This document shows positions 15,674 to 24,521 of a stretch of DNA of 39,200 bases, piece after piece; position 1 is the first letter of the stretch, and the number at the start of each line of letters is the position of its first letter. Under the pieces are notes generated by a model. That model did no database searches, was not told the DNA's origin, and saw nothing but the letters and a program-made list of their open reading frames with translations. The stretch is from an uncultured Treponema sp. GTDB taxonomy: Bacteria; Spirochaetota; Spirochaetia; Treponematales; Treponemataceae. The translations under genes and the position numbers were made by a program. The stretch is from positions 1 to 39,200 of the forward strand of contig CALHVG010000083.1 of assembly GCA_938039145.1 (NCBI GenBank), written 5' to 3'.

Positions 15674-17130
15674 CTCCGATAGAATTAAACGATTTTTGCA
15701 TTCATCTAAGAAATCGTATCACCTTGAAAAAGACTTCGCTCAAGATTGAAGAGGGAACGTCTTCTGTAATCATGGGACCAACGGGAACGGGAAAATCCGT
15801 GTTCCTGAAATCTGTGGCAGGAATACTTCCGTCTACGGTTTTCCGATATGAAGGAAGCATGAAAATTAATGGAATTGACGGTTATATCGATGGCAAAAAA
15901 CTTGATTACGGTCAATGGACGCAGATTGAACAGTCCGGGCTTATGTTTGTTCCTGCGGAGACAGCGCAGGTAATGAATCCCGCCCTGACTTTGGATCAAA
16001 ATCTTAATCTTTTGGCTCCGGGTTGCCGACCGGAGATTGTAAGACGGCTTGGAGAGTTTTTTACTTTGGATTTTGAAGCGTTTGCCCGTCTTTACCCTGA
16101 CGAGGTTTCCGGCGGCGAAATGCAAAGAATAACCCTGATGATTCTTCTTTCCAGACCGGGAAATCTAATTCTTTTGGATGAGCCTACGGTGAATCTTGAC
16201 AGAAATCTTCGAAAGAATTTCGTTGAATTTCTTAACAAAGAGATTCTCTGCGATAAGTCTAAAACATTCCTTATGGTGAGCCATGACGTTGATTTTATCC
16301 GCCGCCTTACGCTTACCCAGGCGTTTATGCTGAAAGACGGCGACATCGAAAAACAGACGGCTCTTCCTGAACTGGAAGGCTATGACAAACCGGAAGCAAA
16401 AAAAGGCGCTACGGGTTCTGCGATGGAACTAAAAGAGGTCGCACAGTCTTACATGAAGCGGGGTATTTTCGGAGAACGGAAATTTACTGCATTCAAAGGA
16501 CTTAATTTGACTTTCGAACGTTCAACGGTCTACGGAATTACAGGTCCGTCGGGTTGCGGAAAATCGAGCATGATAAAATCGATATTGCGTCTTCTTGACG
16601 AAACCGATGGTCAAATTTTTATGGATGGAAAAGATCTTGTTGCGCTAAAGCCGATAGAAAATGGTCGAGATCCGGTTCCGTTCAAGCCTTACAGAAAACG
16701 AATGGCGATAGTTCAGCAAGATTCGAGGTTTTCATTTTTCCCCGATCTGAAAATCAGGGATTCTTTCAGGCAGATTTCGGCTGCAGGAAACGAAGGAACT
16801 TTGGAAGAACTTGCAGAAAATCTTGTTAAGGTGGGACTCAAGAAGGAACATCTCGATTCTCATCCGAATGCACTTTCTTCCGGAGAGATGAAACGAATGG
16901 ATATTGCAAGAGCATTGACGGCAAAGCCGGACATTCTTTTGCTTGACGAACCATTCGCACACATCGACTTTGACACCCGGCTTCAGGTGATGAAAGTGAT
17001 TTCCGACTATCTTGCGGTGCACGCCACTATTTTGGTGGTTGTCACCCATGAAGATTTTGATTTGCGTTATTTTGTCGAAAAAAATTACGACTTTCCCGAA
17101 CTTGTGGGTATGTACGCAGAAAAGAAATAG
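15670..17130 (+). CDS. Fused double ABC ATPase (OppD-OppF-like)
   Basis: Predicted 486-residue protein with two complete nucleotide-binding domains in one chain. Domain 1: Walker A GPTGTGKS (36-43), signature VSGGEMQR (146-153), Walker B LILLDEPT (166-173). Domain 2: Walker A GPSGCGKS (292-299), signature LSSGEMKR (402-409), Walker B ILLLDEPF (422-429). In most peptide importers these are two genes. The start is ATG 15670, after GGAGGAAG and overlapping the permease stop; an upstream in-frame ATG at 15586 lies inside the permease gene and lacks a ribosome binding site. It powers the importer encoded just upstream and ends the operon before a strong terminator. Confidence 0.9.
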   Translation: MTPIELNDFCIHLRNRITLKKTSLKIEEGTSSVIMGPTGTGKSVFLKSVAGILPSTVFRYEGSMKINGIDGYIDGKKLDYGQWTQIEQSGLMFVPAETAQVMNPALTLDQNLNLLAPGCRPEIVRRLGEFFTLDFEAFARLYPDEVSGGEMQRITLMILLSRPGNLILLDEPTVNLDRNLRKNFVEFLNKEILCDKSKTFLMVSHDVDFIRRLTLTQAFMLKDGDIEKQTALPELEGYDKPEAKKGATGSAMELKEVAQSYMKRGIFGERKFTAFKGLNLTFERSTVYGITGPSGCGKSSMIKSILRLLDETDGQIFMDGKDLVALKPIENGRDPVPFKPYRKRMAIVQQDSRFSFFPDLKIRDSFRQISAAGNEGTLEELAENLVKVGLKKEHLDSHPNALSSGEMKRMDIARALTAKPDILLLDEPFAHIDFDTRLQVMKVISDYLAVHATILVVVTHEDFDLRYFVEKNYDFPELVGMYAEKK

Positions 17131-17147
17131 ATAGTTTTTTCATTATA

Positions 17148-17192
17148 AAACGGCTGTTTTGCAAGATGATTTTTGCGGACAGCCGTTTTTCT
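17148..17192 (+). terminator. Terminator of the peptide-importer operon
   Basis: AAACGGCTGT (17148-17157) pairs with ACAGCCGTTT (17179-17188), followed by TTCTGTTTTTC. Ten-base stem with a 21-base loop, 17 bases after the ATPase stop. Confidence 0.8.
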
Positions 17193-17202
17193 GTTTTTCT
17201 AT

Positions 17203-17231
17203 TGATTAACAAAATCGAATTCCTGTATAAT
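17203..17231 (+). promoter_or_regulatory. rpsD promoter
   Basis: TTGATT (17203-17208), 17-base spacer, TATAAT (17226-17231). Consensus -10 and optimal spacing, 44 bases upstream of the rpsD start codon. Confidence 0.8.
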
Positions 17232-17274
17232 CGCAAAATCGACTTTTGTCGGTAAACTTTAAAAGGAGTCATAA

Positions 17275-17868
17275 ATGGCAACAAGAAGAGGTCCTAGATT
17301 CAAAGAATGTAGAAGACTTGGTGTAAACGTGTGCGGACACCCAAAAGCCATGGACAGAGCAAACAGTCCGGCTTTTAGTAAAAAACACAAACAATCAGAG
17401 TATGGATTGCAGTTGATTGAAAAACAGAAAATCAAGGCATATTACAATATTCTGGAAAAACAGCTTGTTCGTTATTACAAAACCGCAACCCGCAAAGAAG
17501 GAAACACAGGGGAGAATCTTTTGGTTCTTTTGGAATGCAGGCTTGATAATTTGGTTTACAGAATAGGTTTCGCAAACTCTATTCGTATGGCACGACAGAT
17601 GGTAAGTCATGGTCATTTCCTTGTGAATGGAAAGAAAGTTTCCATTCCGTCTTACAGTGTTAAGGTCGGTTCTACAATTCAGCTTGTTGAAAAGGTTCGA
17701 AAGAGCGAGCAGTTCAAGAGATGTTTTTTGAGCGATAATAAATCTCCGCTTCCTTATATCACAAGGGATGAGGAAAATTTCTCAGGAACATTCACATCGC
17801 TTCCTACCCGTGCAGAAATTCCTGTTCTGGTCAAGGAGCAGTCGGTGGTTGAATTCTACTCCAAATAG
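17275..17868 (+). CDS. rpsD: 30S ribosomal protein S4
   Basis: Predicted 197-residue S4, the primary rRNA-binding protein that nucleates 30S assembly. The N-terminal part begins MATRRGPRFKECRRLG, then the S4 RNA-binding domain with LLECRLDNLVYRIGFANS (about 86-103) and MVSHGHFLVNGKKVSIPSY (about 109-127), the standard S4 signature. It stands alone with its own promoter and terminator rather than in the alpha operon with rpsM/rpsK/rpoA. AAAGGAG precedes the ATG by seven bases. Confidence 0.97.
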   Translation: MATRRGPRFKECRRLGVNVCGHPKAMDRANSPAFSKKHKQSEYGLQLIEKQKIKAYYNILEKQLVRYYKTATRKEGNTGENLLVLLECRLDNLVYRIGFANSIRMARQMVSHGHFLVNGKKVSIPSYSVKVGSTIQLVEKVRKSEQFKRCFLSDNKSPLPYITRDEENFSGTFTSLPTRAEIPVLVKEQSVVEFYSK

Positions 17869-17887
17869 TCGAAAAAACTTGACTGTA

Positions 17888-17924
17888 AAAAATCCAGCCT
17901 GGCTTATCGGGCTGGATTTTTTTA
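17888..17924 (+). terminator. rpsD terminator
   Basis: AATCCAGCC (17891-17899) pairs with GGCTGGATT (17910-17918), followed by a run of seven T. An A run in front makes it nearly symmetrical. Confidence 0.9.
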
Positions 17925-17967
17925 TATTAATTGATGAAGTCTACTATAAATAAGTTTTAAACTGCTT

Positions 17968-17973
17968 TATAAT
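17968..17973 (+). promoter_or_regulatory. -10 element before the TrpX-like gene
   Basis: Perfect TATAAT 39 bases upstream of the start codon at 18012. No good -35 is seen at the expected distance. Confidence 0.5.
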
Positions 17974-18011
17974 GCTCTAGTTATTTTCATTTTATTACTC
18001 GGAGGACGGAA

Positions 18012-18956
18012 ATGAAAAAGTTTACAATGCTTTTTATGGCTGTGGTTTTGGCGTTCGCTTCGGGATGCTCAAAACAGAAAAACAATGTTATAAAAATCGG
18101 TGTTATTCAGTTGGTTGAACATTCGGCTTTGGATGCGAATTACAAAGGTTTTGTAGATGGACTTGCGGAGGCTGGTTATATTGATGGAGAAAATATAAAA
18201 ATCGACTATAACAATGCGCAAGGCGAACAGGCAAATTGCGTTACAATCGCACAGAAATTTGTTACCGGAAAAAGCGATTTGATTTTCGCAATTGCAACTC
18301 CTGCCGCTCAAGCTGTTGCAAATGTTACGAATAAAATTCCAGTGGTGATTTCCGCCGTTACAGATCCGGAATCGGCAAAGTTGGTGAAATCCAATAAAAT
18401 GCCGGGGAAAAATGTTACGGGAACATCGGACCTTACTCCGTGTGCCGCCCAAATGGAGCTTGTGAAAAAACTTTGTCCGGAAGCAAAAACAGTGGGAATG
18501 CTTTATTGCTCCAGCGAACAAAACTCGTATTTCCAGATAAAACTTGCCGAAGAAGCCTGCGAAAAAATCGGCTTGAATTATGTTGAGGCCACCGTCTCGA
18601 ATTCGAATGAAATACAGCAGGTCGTTCAGTCGCTTTGCAGCAAGGCGGATGTAATTTATTCACCTACGGATAATATGATTGCGGCGGGAATGCCGTTAGT
18701 CGCTAAGATTGCAATAGAAAACAAAATTCCCACGATTGTAGGCGAGGAAGGTATGTGCAGGATTGGCGGTCTTGCAACTTACGGAATAAATTACTATGAA
18801 CTGGGAAAACAAACGGCTGCGATGGCGGTTAAAATTATCAGGGGAGAAGGAACGCCAGCCGATATGCCGATAGAATATCCGGCCAATGGCAATCTTGTCA
18901 TTAATGAAGAAATGGCAAAGGCTTTGGGCATGACGATTCCCGTCGGGCTTTTTTAG
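18012..18956 (+). CDS. ABC importer substrate-binding lipoprotein, TrpX-like (PF04392 type)
   Basis: Predicted 314-residue binding protein of the ABC_sub_bind/TrpX type, used by importers of aromatic or related amino acids. Residues 1-19 are a lipoprotein signal (FASGC, C19). Family features: IKIGVIQLVEHSALD, then a periplasmic-binding-protein fold with IPVVISAVTDPESAKLV, SPTDNMIAAGMP and GGLATYGINYYELGKQTA. Strong GGAGG precedes the ATG. A hairpin follows before the permease gene, which would let the binding protein be made in excess. Ligand by family is probably an amino acid; this cannot be settled from sequence. Confidence 0.85.
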   Translation: MKKFTMLFMAVVLAFASGCSKQKNNVIKIGVIQLVEHSALDANYKGFVDGLAEAGYIDGENIKIDYNNAQGEQANCVTIAQKFVTGKSDLIFAIATPAAQAVANVTNKIPVVISAVTDPESAKLVKSNKMPGKNVTGTSDLTPCAAQMELVKKLCPEAKTVGMLYCSSEQNSYFQIKLAEEACEKIGLNYVEATVSNSNEIQQVVQSLCSKADVIYSPTDNMIAAGMPLVAKIAIENKIPTIVGEEGMCRIGGLATYGINYYELGKQTAAMAVKIIRGEGTPADMPIEYPANGNLVINEEMAKALGMTIPVGLF

Positions 18957-18967
18957 AAAGCATTAAA

Positions 18968-19026
18968 AAACCGGTGGCGATCAGGAAACTCATGGCGTTA
19001 CCGGTTTAATTTATTTTTTGGAGTTT
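18968..19026 (+). terminator. Intercistronic hairpin between binding protein and permease
   Basis: AAACCGGT (18968-18975) pairs with ACCGGTTT (19010-19017), 34-base loop, then AATTTATTTTTT. It is likely a partial terminator that lowers transcription of the downstream permease, ATPase, mnmA and birA genes. Confidence 0.6.
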
Positions 19027-19031
19027 AAACG

Positions 19032-20090
19032 ATGTTTGTTCTGGACTTTCTACAGCGTGTCCTTTCTGCTTTGCCTGGAGCGGTTTCTCAGGGGGTTCTT
19101 TGGGGAATCATGACATTGGGCGTTTATCTGACTTTCAGAATTCTTAACGTTGCGGATATGACTGTAGATGGAAGTTTTGCCGCCGGCGGTTCTCTTGCGG
19201 CAATTTTGATTGTTAAGGGAATGAATCCGTATTTTTCCCTGTTTTTTGTGTTCTTTATGGGACTTGCCTGCGGTGCTGCCACGGGCTTTATGACAACAAA
19301 ACTCAAAATCAATATTCTTCTTGCAAGTATTCTTTCGCAGATTGCACTTTATTCAATAAACATAAGAATCATGGGAAAGGCGAACACGCCCATGCTCGGA
19401 ACTGACACGATGATGACGCTTTTTGTTAAAGGCTGGGTACATCTTGCTGCGGCTTTTAAAGGAATAAAAAATGCGCAGGATTTTGAGGAACTTTTTGAGT
19501 CCGTTTCTGGGAATTTTTCTACGACAACATCGTCGTTAATTTTGGGAATTATAATTGTTGCAATAATAATAATCGCCATATACTGGTTTTTCGGAACGGA
19601 ATACGGTTCTGCAATCCGTGCCACAGGAAGCAACGAGCATATGGTTCGGGCTCTTGGCGTAAATACTGATACAACAAAAATCGTCGGTTTGATGATTGGA
19701 AATGGACTTGTGGCATTGAGCGGCGCTTTGGTCGCGCAAAGTCAAGGTTACGCCGATGTCGGAATGGGAACCGGAACGATAGTTGTGGGGCTTGCGTCGA
19801 TAATTATCGGCGAGGTAATTTTTGGGGCACGATTCGGAATGTGGTGGACACTTCTTTCCGTCGTTCTCGGCTCGATAATTTACCGTATTGTAATTGCCGT
19901 TGTGCTTGAGATGGGGCTAAAATCCACGGACTTGAAACTCCTTACTGCGGTCGTGGTTGCAATCGCTCTTTCAGTTCCTGTTTTCAAGGGAAAAATCGAC
20001 AGCAAGCGCAGGGCGTACAAAGGTCCCGGAAACGAACGGGACACCCGTCATGCGGACGATGCGTTCAAACACGCCGCAGCGGAAAACTAG
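19032..20090 (+). CDS. ABC importer permease, TrpY-like (BPD_transp_2)
   Basis: Predicted 352-residue membrane protein with eight or nine hydrophobic segments, of the branched-chain-amino-acid permease type. VADMTVDGSFAAGGSLAA (about 40-57) and YGSAIRATGSNEHMVRALGVN (in pieces, about 197-217, the ATPase-contact loop) are typical. The C-terminal tail is basic and cytoplasmic. TTTGGAG lies before the ATG. Works with the lipoprotein upstream and the ATPase 16 bases downstream. Confidence 0.85.
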   Translation: MFVLDFLQRVLSALPGAVSQGVLWGIMTLGVYLTFRILNVADMTVDGSFAAGGSLAAILIVKGMNPYFSLFFVFFMGLACGAATGFMTTKLKINILLASILSQIALYSINIRIMGKANTPMLGTDTMMTLFVKGWVHLAAAFKGIKNAQDFEELFESVSGNFSTTTSSLILGIIIVAIIIIAIYWFFGTEYGSAIRATGSNEHMVRALGVNTDTTKIVGLMIGNGLVALSGALVAQSQGYADVGMGTGTIVVGLASIIIGEVIFGARFGMWWTLLSVVLGSIIYRIVIAVVLEMGLKSTDLKLLTAVVVAIALSVPVFKGKIDSKRRAYKGPGNERDTRHADDAFKHAAAEN

Positions 20091-20106
20091 GGGTTGGGGA
20101 ATAAGT

Positions 20107-20901
20107 ATGTCTACTATATTGAAGCTTTCGAATATCACAAAGACCTTTAACCCCGGCTCTGTCACTGAAAAACGCGCAATCAGGGGAATAAATCTTGAAC
20201 TGGAAGACGGCGATTTTGTTACTGTGATTGGCGGAAACGGTGCCGGAAAATCAACGCTTTTGAATATAATTTCTGGGGTTCATTATACGGACACCGGTTC
20301 GATAATTCTTGACGGAATGGACATTGCGTCAAAGCCGGAACATTTCAGGGCGAAATTCCTTGGGCGGGTTTTTCAAGACCCTTTGATGGGAACTGCAGCC
20401 AACATGGAAATAGAAGAAAATCTTGCCATGGCGATGAGGCGCGGAAAAAGGCGCGGACTTTCGTGGCACATAAAAAATTCTGAAAAAGAATCCTACAAAG
20501 AAAAACTGGCTCTTTTAGATTTGGGGCTTGAAAAAAGAATGAACGCAAAAGTCGGGCTTCTTTCGGGCGGCCAACGGCAGGCGCTTACGCTTCTGATGGC
20601 GACTTTGATGAAGCCGCGCGTTCTGTTGCTTGATGAACATACGGCTGCCCTGGATCCCAAGACTGCAAAAAAAGTTCTGGAACTCACCGAAGAATTTGTA
20701 AAAAAAGACAAACTCACGACTTTTATGGTAACGCACAACATGAGAGATGCGATTCGTTATGGAAATCGCCTTATCATGATGATGGACGGGCAGGTGGTCT
20801 ACGATGTCCGGGGCGAAGAAAAAAAGAATTTGTCTGTGGAAGATTTGCTTGAAAAATTCAGTGTGAACGGCGAAGTTAGCGACAAACTTATTTTGGGATA
20901 A
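20107..20901 (+). CDS. ABC importer ATPase, TrpZ-like
   Basis: Predicted 264-residue ATPase. Walker A GGNGAGKS (42-49), signature LLSGGQRQALTL, Walker B RVLLLDEHTAALDP and the switch H in VTHNM are present; the usual DEP is DEH here, as often in this family. The start is ATG 20107; an earlier in-frame ATG at 19957 lies wholly inside the permease gene. GGGG-rich ribosome binding site. mnmA begins five bases after its stop, so the tRNA-thiolation gene is co-transcribed with the importer. Confidence 0.88.
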   Translation: MSTILKLSNITKTFNPGSVTEKRAIRGINLELEDGDFVTVIGGNGAGKSTLLNIISGVHYTDTGSIILDGMDIASKPEHFRAKFLGRVFQDPLMGTAANMEIEENLAMAMRRGKRRGLSWHIKNSEKESYKEKLALLDLGLEKRMNAKVGLLSGGQRQALTLLMATLMKPRVLLLDEHTAALDPKTAKKVLELTEEFVKKDKLTTFMVTHNMRDAIRYGNRLIMMMDGQVVYDVRGEEKKNLSVEDLLEKFSVNGEVSDKLILG

Positions 20902-20906
20902 AAGCC

Positions 20907-22082
20907 ATGACTTATGTTCCTGAGCCGATGCCCGAAGCTGGGGCTACCGTTGTGGTAGGGATGTCGGGCGGAGTTGATTCAACCTTGACGGCATTGCTTT
21001 TAAGGGAAAACGGTTGCCGTGTCATTGGCGTTACTATGTCGCTGTGGGATGGGCATATAAAAAATCTTCAGGCGGAAGACGCTTTGCAAGGTGCTTGCTA
21101 CAGTCCGAATCAAAAAGAACATATTGAGGATTGTAGACGTTTTTGTCGGAAAGAAGGAATAGAATATCACGTCATCGATGTCAGCAAGGAATACAATCAG
21201 GAAGTTTTGGAATATTTCAAAGCCGAATATCGTTCCGGGAAAACGCCGAATCCTTGCATTCGTTGCAATCGTTTTGTAAAATTCGGCGCATTGCTTGACG
21301 GTTTGGAAAAAATCGGCGTAAAGTACGACTATTTTTGCACGGGTCACTATGCGATGATTGTTCGACCGAGCGAAGGTCTTTGGGGGACGGACAAAAAACC
21401 TTGCATGATAGCTTGCTCGTTTGACGACACTAAAGACCAAACCTATTTTTTGTACAGACTTTCTTCTGATTTGCTCGAAAGAATAAGATTTCCTCTGGCG
21501 ACCGTCAAAAAGTTGGAAGTTTTTGAATTGGCAAGAAAAGCTAGTCTTGAAGTCGCCGAAAAAAAAGAAAGCCAGGATTTTATCGACCCGAAATATTTTA
21601 ATTTGATTTTTGACGATAAACCTGCTGTTCCCGGAGATTTTGTGGACGTGAACGGCAAAGTTTTGGGGCGGCACAAAGGAATCGAGCATTACACGATAGG
21701 ACAACGGCGTGGGCTTGGAGTTGCGGTGAATGTTCCCGTCTATGTTCAAAAAATCGATGCGGAAAAAAATCAAATTGTTTTGGCTGAAAAGAAATATTTG
21801 GCTTCGGCTTATCTGATTGCCGATGATTTTGTTTGGCCGGGGGACATTGAACCTTGCGAACCGTTTGAAGCTTTTACAAAAATCCGATTACGAAGTCAAA
21901 GTGCTTTTGCGACAATCGAAAAATATATTCCGCCGCTTGACGACATTTATCGATATCAGGGGCAGCCTTGGAAAATAAGTTTTGAGGGAAAGCAGAATGC
22001 GGTCGCTCCGGGGCAATCCGTCGTTCTTTATAAAGATAATGTGATTTTAGGCGGAGGAATAATCGTAAAAGGAGGCAACTAG
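20907..22082 (+). CDS. mnmA: tRNA-specific 2-thiouridylase MnmA, CxxC variant
   Basis: Predicted 391-residue MnmA, which thiolates uridine 34 of Lys, Glu and Gln tRNAs. The PP-loop SGGVDS (20-25) binds ATP, GHY near 146-148 and IEHYTIGQRRGLG (in the 255-270 region) are family motifs. The first catalytic cysteine is present in NPCIRCN (C117, C120). The second, normally in GICFIG or similar, is replaced: the sequence here is ESQDFIDPKYF (221-231) with no cysteine. A third candidate, C64 in GACYSP, is present. This resembles MnmA variants that carry a CxxC motif. Starts six bases after the ATPase stop and is followed by birA. Confidence 0.92.
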   Translation: MTYVPEPMPEAGATVVVGMSGGVDSTLTALLLRENGCRVIGVTMSLWDGHIKNLQAEDALQGACYSPNQKEHIEDCRRFCRKEGIEYHVIDVSKEYNQEVLEYFKAEYRSGKTPNPCIRCNRFVKFGALLDGLEKIGVKYDYFCTGHYAMIVRPSEGLWGTDKKPCMIACSFDDTKDQTYFLYRLSSDLLERIRFPLATVKKLEVFELARKASLEVAEKKESQDFIDPKYFNLIFDDKPAVPGDFVDVNGKVLGRHKGIEHYTIGQRRGLGVAVNVPVYVQKIDAEKNQIVLAEKKYLASAYLIADDFVWPGDIEPCEPFEAFTKIRLRSQSAFATIEKYIPPLDDIYRYQGQPWKISFEGKQNAVAPGQSVVLYKDNVILGGGIIVKGGN

Positions 22083-22088
22083 TTCGGT

Positions 22089-23126
22089 ATGGCGCAAACG
22101 ACAAAAGAAAAGGTTCTTGATTTTTTGATTTCGAACAGGGAGAACTCTATTTCGGGCGAGGAACTTGCGAAAGATTGCGGCGTTACAAGAACTGCAATTT
22201 GGAAGGCGATTTCGTCGCTCAGAAACGACGGTTTTGAAATTGAAGGAACGACCAACGGCGGCTACATTTTTAAGGACATAGGCGATGCGGTTTCAGTTCC
22301 TCTGTTTTCATTTTGCCTTTCGGAAAAATATCCGCAATTCAAAAATTCCGTTGTTGAATGTTTCAAGGAAATTGATTCGACGAATTCCTACGCAAAACGG
22401 CTTTTGGCAAAAGCGGGAAGCATATATTCTGCCGACGGTTCGCTTAGCGAATCGGGGAAAAAACTCAAGGATTCAATTTACGTGGCGGAGAGCCAAAGCC
22501 AAGGTCGCGGTCGGATGGGAAGAATTTTTTATTCGCCTGAAAAAACCGGAATCTATCTTTCGCTGATTTATGCACCCAAAGGCGGAATAAAAAATCCTGC
22601 CAAAGTAACCGCATTTGCCGCTGTTGCGACCAGCCGTGCCATAAAAAAAGTTTGCGGAATCGAGCCGAAAATCAAATGGATAAACGACCTTTTTTTTGAC
22701 GGAAAAAAAATCTGCGGCATTCTTGCGGAGGGAATCACCAATTTTGAAACCGGAACGATTGAAGCGGCAGTTGTCGGAATGGGGATAAACATTGTTGATA
22801 ACTTTGAAGATTTCCCGGACGAGGTAAAGCAGGTCGCCGGCTCGATAGGAAAAAAAGTTCCCAGATGCCGACTTGCCGCCGCTGTTGCAGGAGAATTTTT
22901 AAGCATATTTGACGAAAATCCAAATTATGTCATAAACGAATACAAGGAGAAATCGTTTTTGATAGGCAAAAATGTAAAAATTCAGCCGATTGCCTCAACC
23001 GAAGACGGCAGTTATTTTGCAAAAGCGCTTGATATCGATGACGAGGCTGCGTTGGTTGTGGAACTTGCCGACGGAAAACGCATTTCGCTAAGCACAGGCG
23101 AAGTTAGGGTTTTTCAGGAAAGTTGA
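22089..23126 (+). CDS. birA: Bifunctional biotin-protein ligase / biotin repressor BirA
   Basis: Predicted 345-residue BirA. An N-terminal winged helix-turn-helix (about 5-62: ISGEELAKDCGVTRTAIWKA, then LRNDGFEIEG) precedes the ligase domain with EIDSTNSYAK (94-103), the biotinyl-adenylate loop GRGRMGR (139-145) and KWINDLFFDGKKICGILAEG, then a C-terminal SH3-like domain. The HTH makes it the group II type that also represses biotin genes, and a matching operator is seen upstream of bioY. It is followed, convergently, by the biotin transporter genes; its stop is one base from the bioN stop. Confidence 0.93.
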   Translation: MAQTTKEKVLDFLISNRENSISGEELAKDCGVTRTAIWKAISSLRNDGFEIEGTTNGGYIFKDIGDAVSVPLFSFCLSEKYPQFKNSVVECFKEIDSTNSYAKRLLAKAGSIYSADGSLSESGKKLKDSIYVAESQSQGRGRMGRIFYSPEKTGIYLSLIYAPKGGIKNPAKVTAFAAVATSRAIKKVCGIEPKIKWINDLFFDGKKICGILAEGITNFETGTIEAAVVGMGINIVDNFEDFPDEVKQVAGSIGKKVPRCRLAAAVAGEFLSIFDENPNYVINEYKEKSFLIGKNVKIQPIASTEDGSYFAKALDIDDEAALVVELADGKRISLSTGEVRVFQES

Positions 23127-23127
23127 T

Positions 23128-23784
23128 TCAGTTTCGGATTTGTATTGCTTTTGCTTGATTGTATGCCTTTTTCATTCCCACAGAAAAAAATACTGGCAAT
23201 AGAACCGCATACATTTTTATGCTGTTTTTTCCATTCCGGGAAATCCAGGCAAGTTTTAATTCTTGCCAAATTCTTGAAATCATCGGAATGAAATTTAAAA
23301 ACAGAAAAATTGCGTTTGTGAATCGGTCGGTCTTTTTTGCGTGCAAGAATTTACAAATGTTCCGCTCGATTGCGCCGATTCCTTCTCGCAGTTCGAGTGA
23401 GGTCGAGGTTTTGAACAACAGAGATGCACTTTGCATTACGCAAAAAAGTTTTGCAAGCGAAAAAACGCTCTCTTTTTGAGCTGACCAATTGAAGAGTCCT
23501 TTGAATGATTTTTCCCCTTCCGAGAAGGAGACAAAAAATTGAAAAAAAATCAAAAGACTTGCGTAATAAAGTACGGGTTTTAAATCTCTGAATTGTTCCT
23601 TGAACGAAATGCGAAGAACGCAGGCTGTCAAAAATTGAATCGCAATCAATCCGAATGCAAAATACGGCGGAAGGCATAAAAAAAGTACGTTCAAAATGGG
23701 AAGAAAAAGAAGTTTTATCCATGACGGGCATTTGTGTAAAAGCGAATTGCCTTTTTTGTATGAAAATGCCGAATATTTTACCAT
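23128..23784 (-). CDS. bioN: Biotin ECF transporter transmembrane protein BioN (EcfT)
   Basis: Predicted 218-residue EcfT-type membrane protein with about four or five hydrophobic segments and a cytoplasmic helix near the C-terminus (LKLAWISRNGKN) matching the Arg-containing coupling motif. It links the BioM ATPase to BioY. The start is the ATG in ATGGTAA, which overlaps the bioM stop by three bases; a longer frame from 23835 would sit inside bioM. Last gene of bioY-bioM-bioN. Confidence 0.85.
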   Translation of the reverse strand: MVKYSAFSYKKGNSLLHKCPSWIKLLFLPILNVLFLCLPPYFAFGLIAIQFLTACVLRISFKEQFRDLKPVLYYASLLIFFQFFVSFSEGEKSFKGLFNWSAQKESVFSLAKLFCVMQSASLLFKTSTSLELREGIGAIERNICKFLHAKKTDRFTNAIFLFLNFIPMISRIWQELKLAWISRNGKNSIKMYAVLLPVFFSVGMKKAYNQAKAIQIRN

Positions 23785-24521
23785 ACAAAATCCTTGAGCG
23801 AATTGTAGGAACGAAGCGGATTGTGTATGTTCCATTCTTCCAGATTTTTTTCTAAAGCATCGACGGGGCTTCCTTCAAACATAATTTTTCCTCTGAAAAG
23901 GACGATAAATTTTTCTGCAAGTCCAAGGCATTTTTCTATTTCGTGGGTAAGAATTATCACTGTCTTTTTTTGATTTTTAAGTTCTTTTATCAATGCGTTT
24001 ACTTGTTTTATGCCGCCGTAGTCGAGATTTGCGTACGGTTCGTCTAAAATTATCACCGGTTTTTGCATGGAAATCATGCACGCCACGGCAAGCCGCCGTT
24101 TTTCTCCGCCTGAAAGAAATCTAGCAGGAAAATCCGCTTTGTCGGTAAGTCCTGTTTTTTTAAGCGCATCTTGAACCGCTTTTTCAATTTCGTTTTTTTT
24201 CATTCCGATGTTTTTTGGGCCGAACGAAATGTCTTCCCGTGGCGTTTCGCCAAGAATCTGCGTTTCCGCCTCTTGGAAGACAAGCCCGACCTTTTTGCCG
24301 ATTTTTTTATTCGGCTCTCCATCAAAAAATATTTCACCGCTATCGGCATCTTCCAGTTCTGCAAGGATTGACATGAGGACGCTTTTTCCCGAACCGTTTT
24401 CGCCGGCAATTACGGTTATACAGCCTTCGGGAATTTCCATGCTTACATTTTTGAGCGCCTTTATGATTCCTTGTGCGGTTCTGAAGCTTTTCGAAATATT
24501 TTTGATTTTAATCAATGTCAA
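23778..24521 (-). CDS. bioM: Biotin ECF transporter ATPase BioM
   Basis: Predicted 247-residue ECF-type ATPase: Walker A GENGSGKS (40-47), Q loop VFQEAETQ, signature FLSGGEKRRLAVA, Walker B VIILDEPYANLDYGG, H switch in LTHEIEKC. It overlaps bioY by 14 bases. The likely start is TTG at 24521, or the second TTG at 24515; no ATG is near, and coupling to bioY translation is expected. Confidence 0.9.
   Translation of the reverse strand: MTLIKIKNISKSFRTAQGIIKALKNVSMEIPEGCITVIAGENGSGKSVLMSILAELEDADSGEIFFDGEPNKKIGKKVGLVFQEAETQILGETPREDISFGPKNIGMKKNEIEKAVQDALKKTGLTDKADFPARFLSGGEKRRLAVACMISMQKPVIILDEPYANLDYGGIKQVNALIKELKNQKKTVIILTHEIEKCLGLAEKFIVLFRGKIMFEGSPVDALEKNLEEWNIHNPLRSYNSLKDFVW

Noticed and set aside
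21000..21773. 257-codon open frame antisense to mnmA
   Set aside because: It mirrors a well-conserved gene and has no family resemblance.
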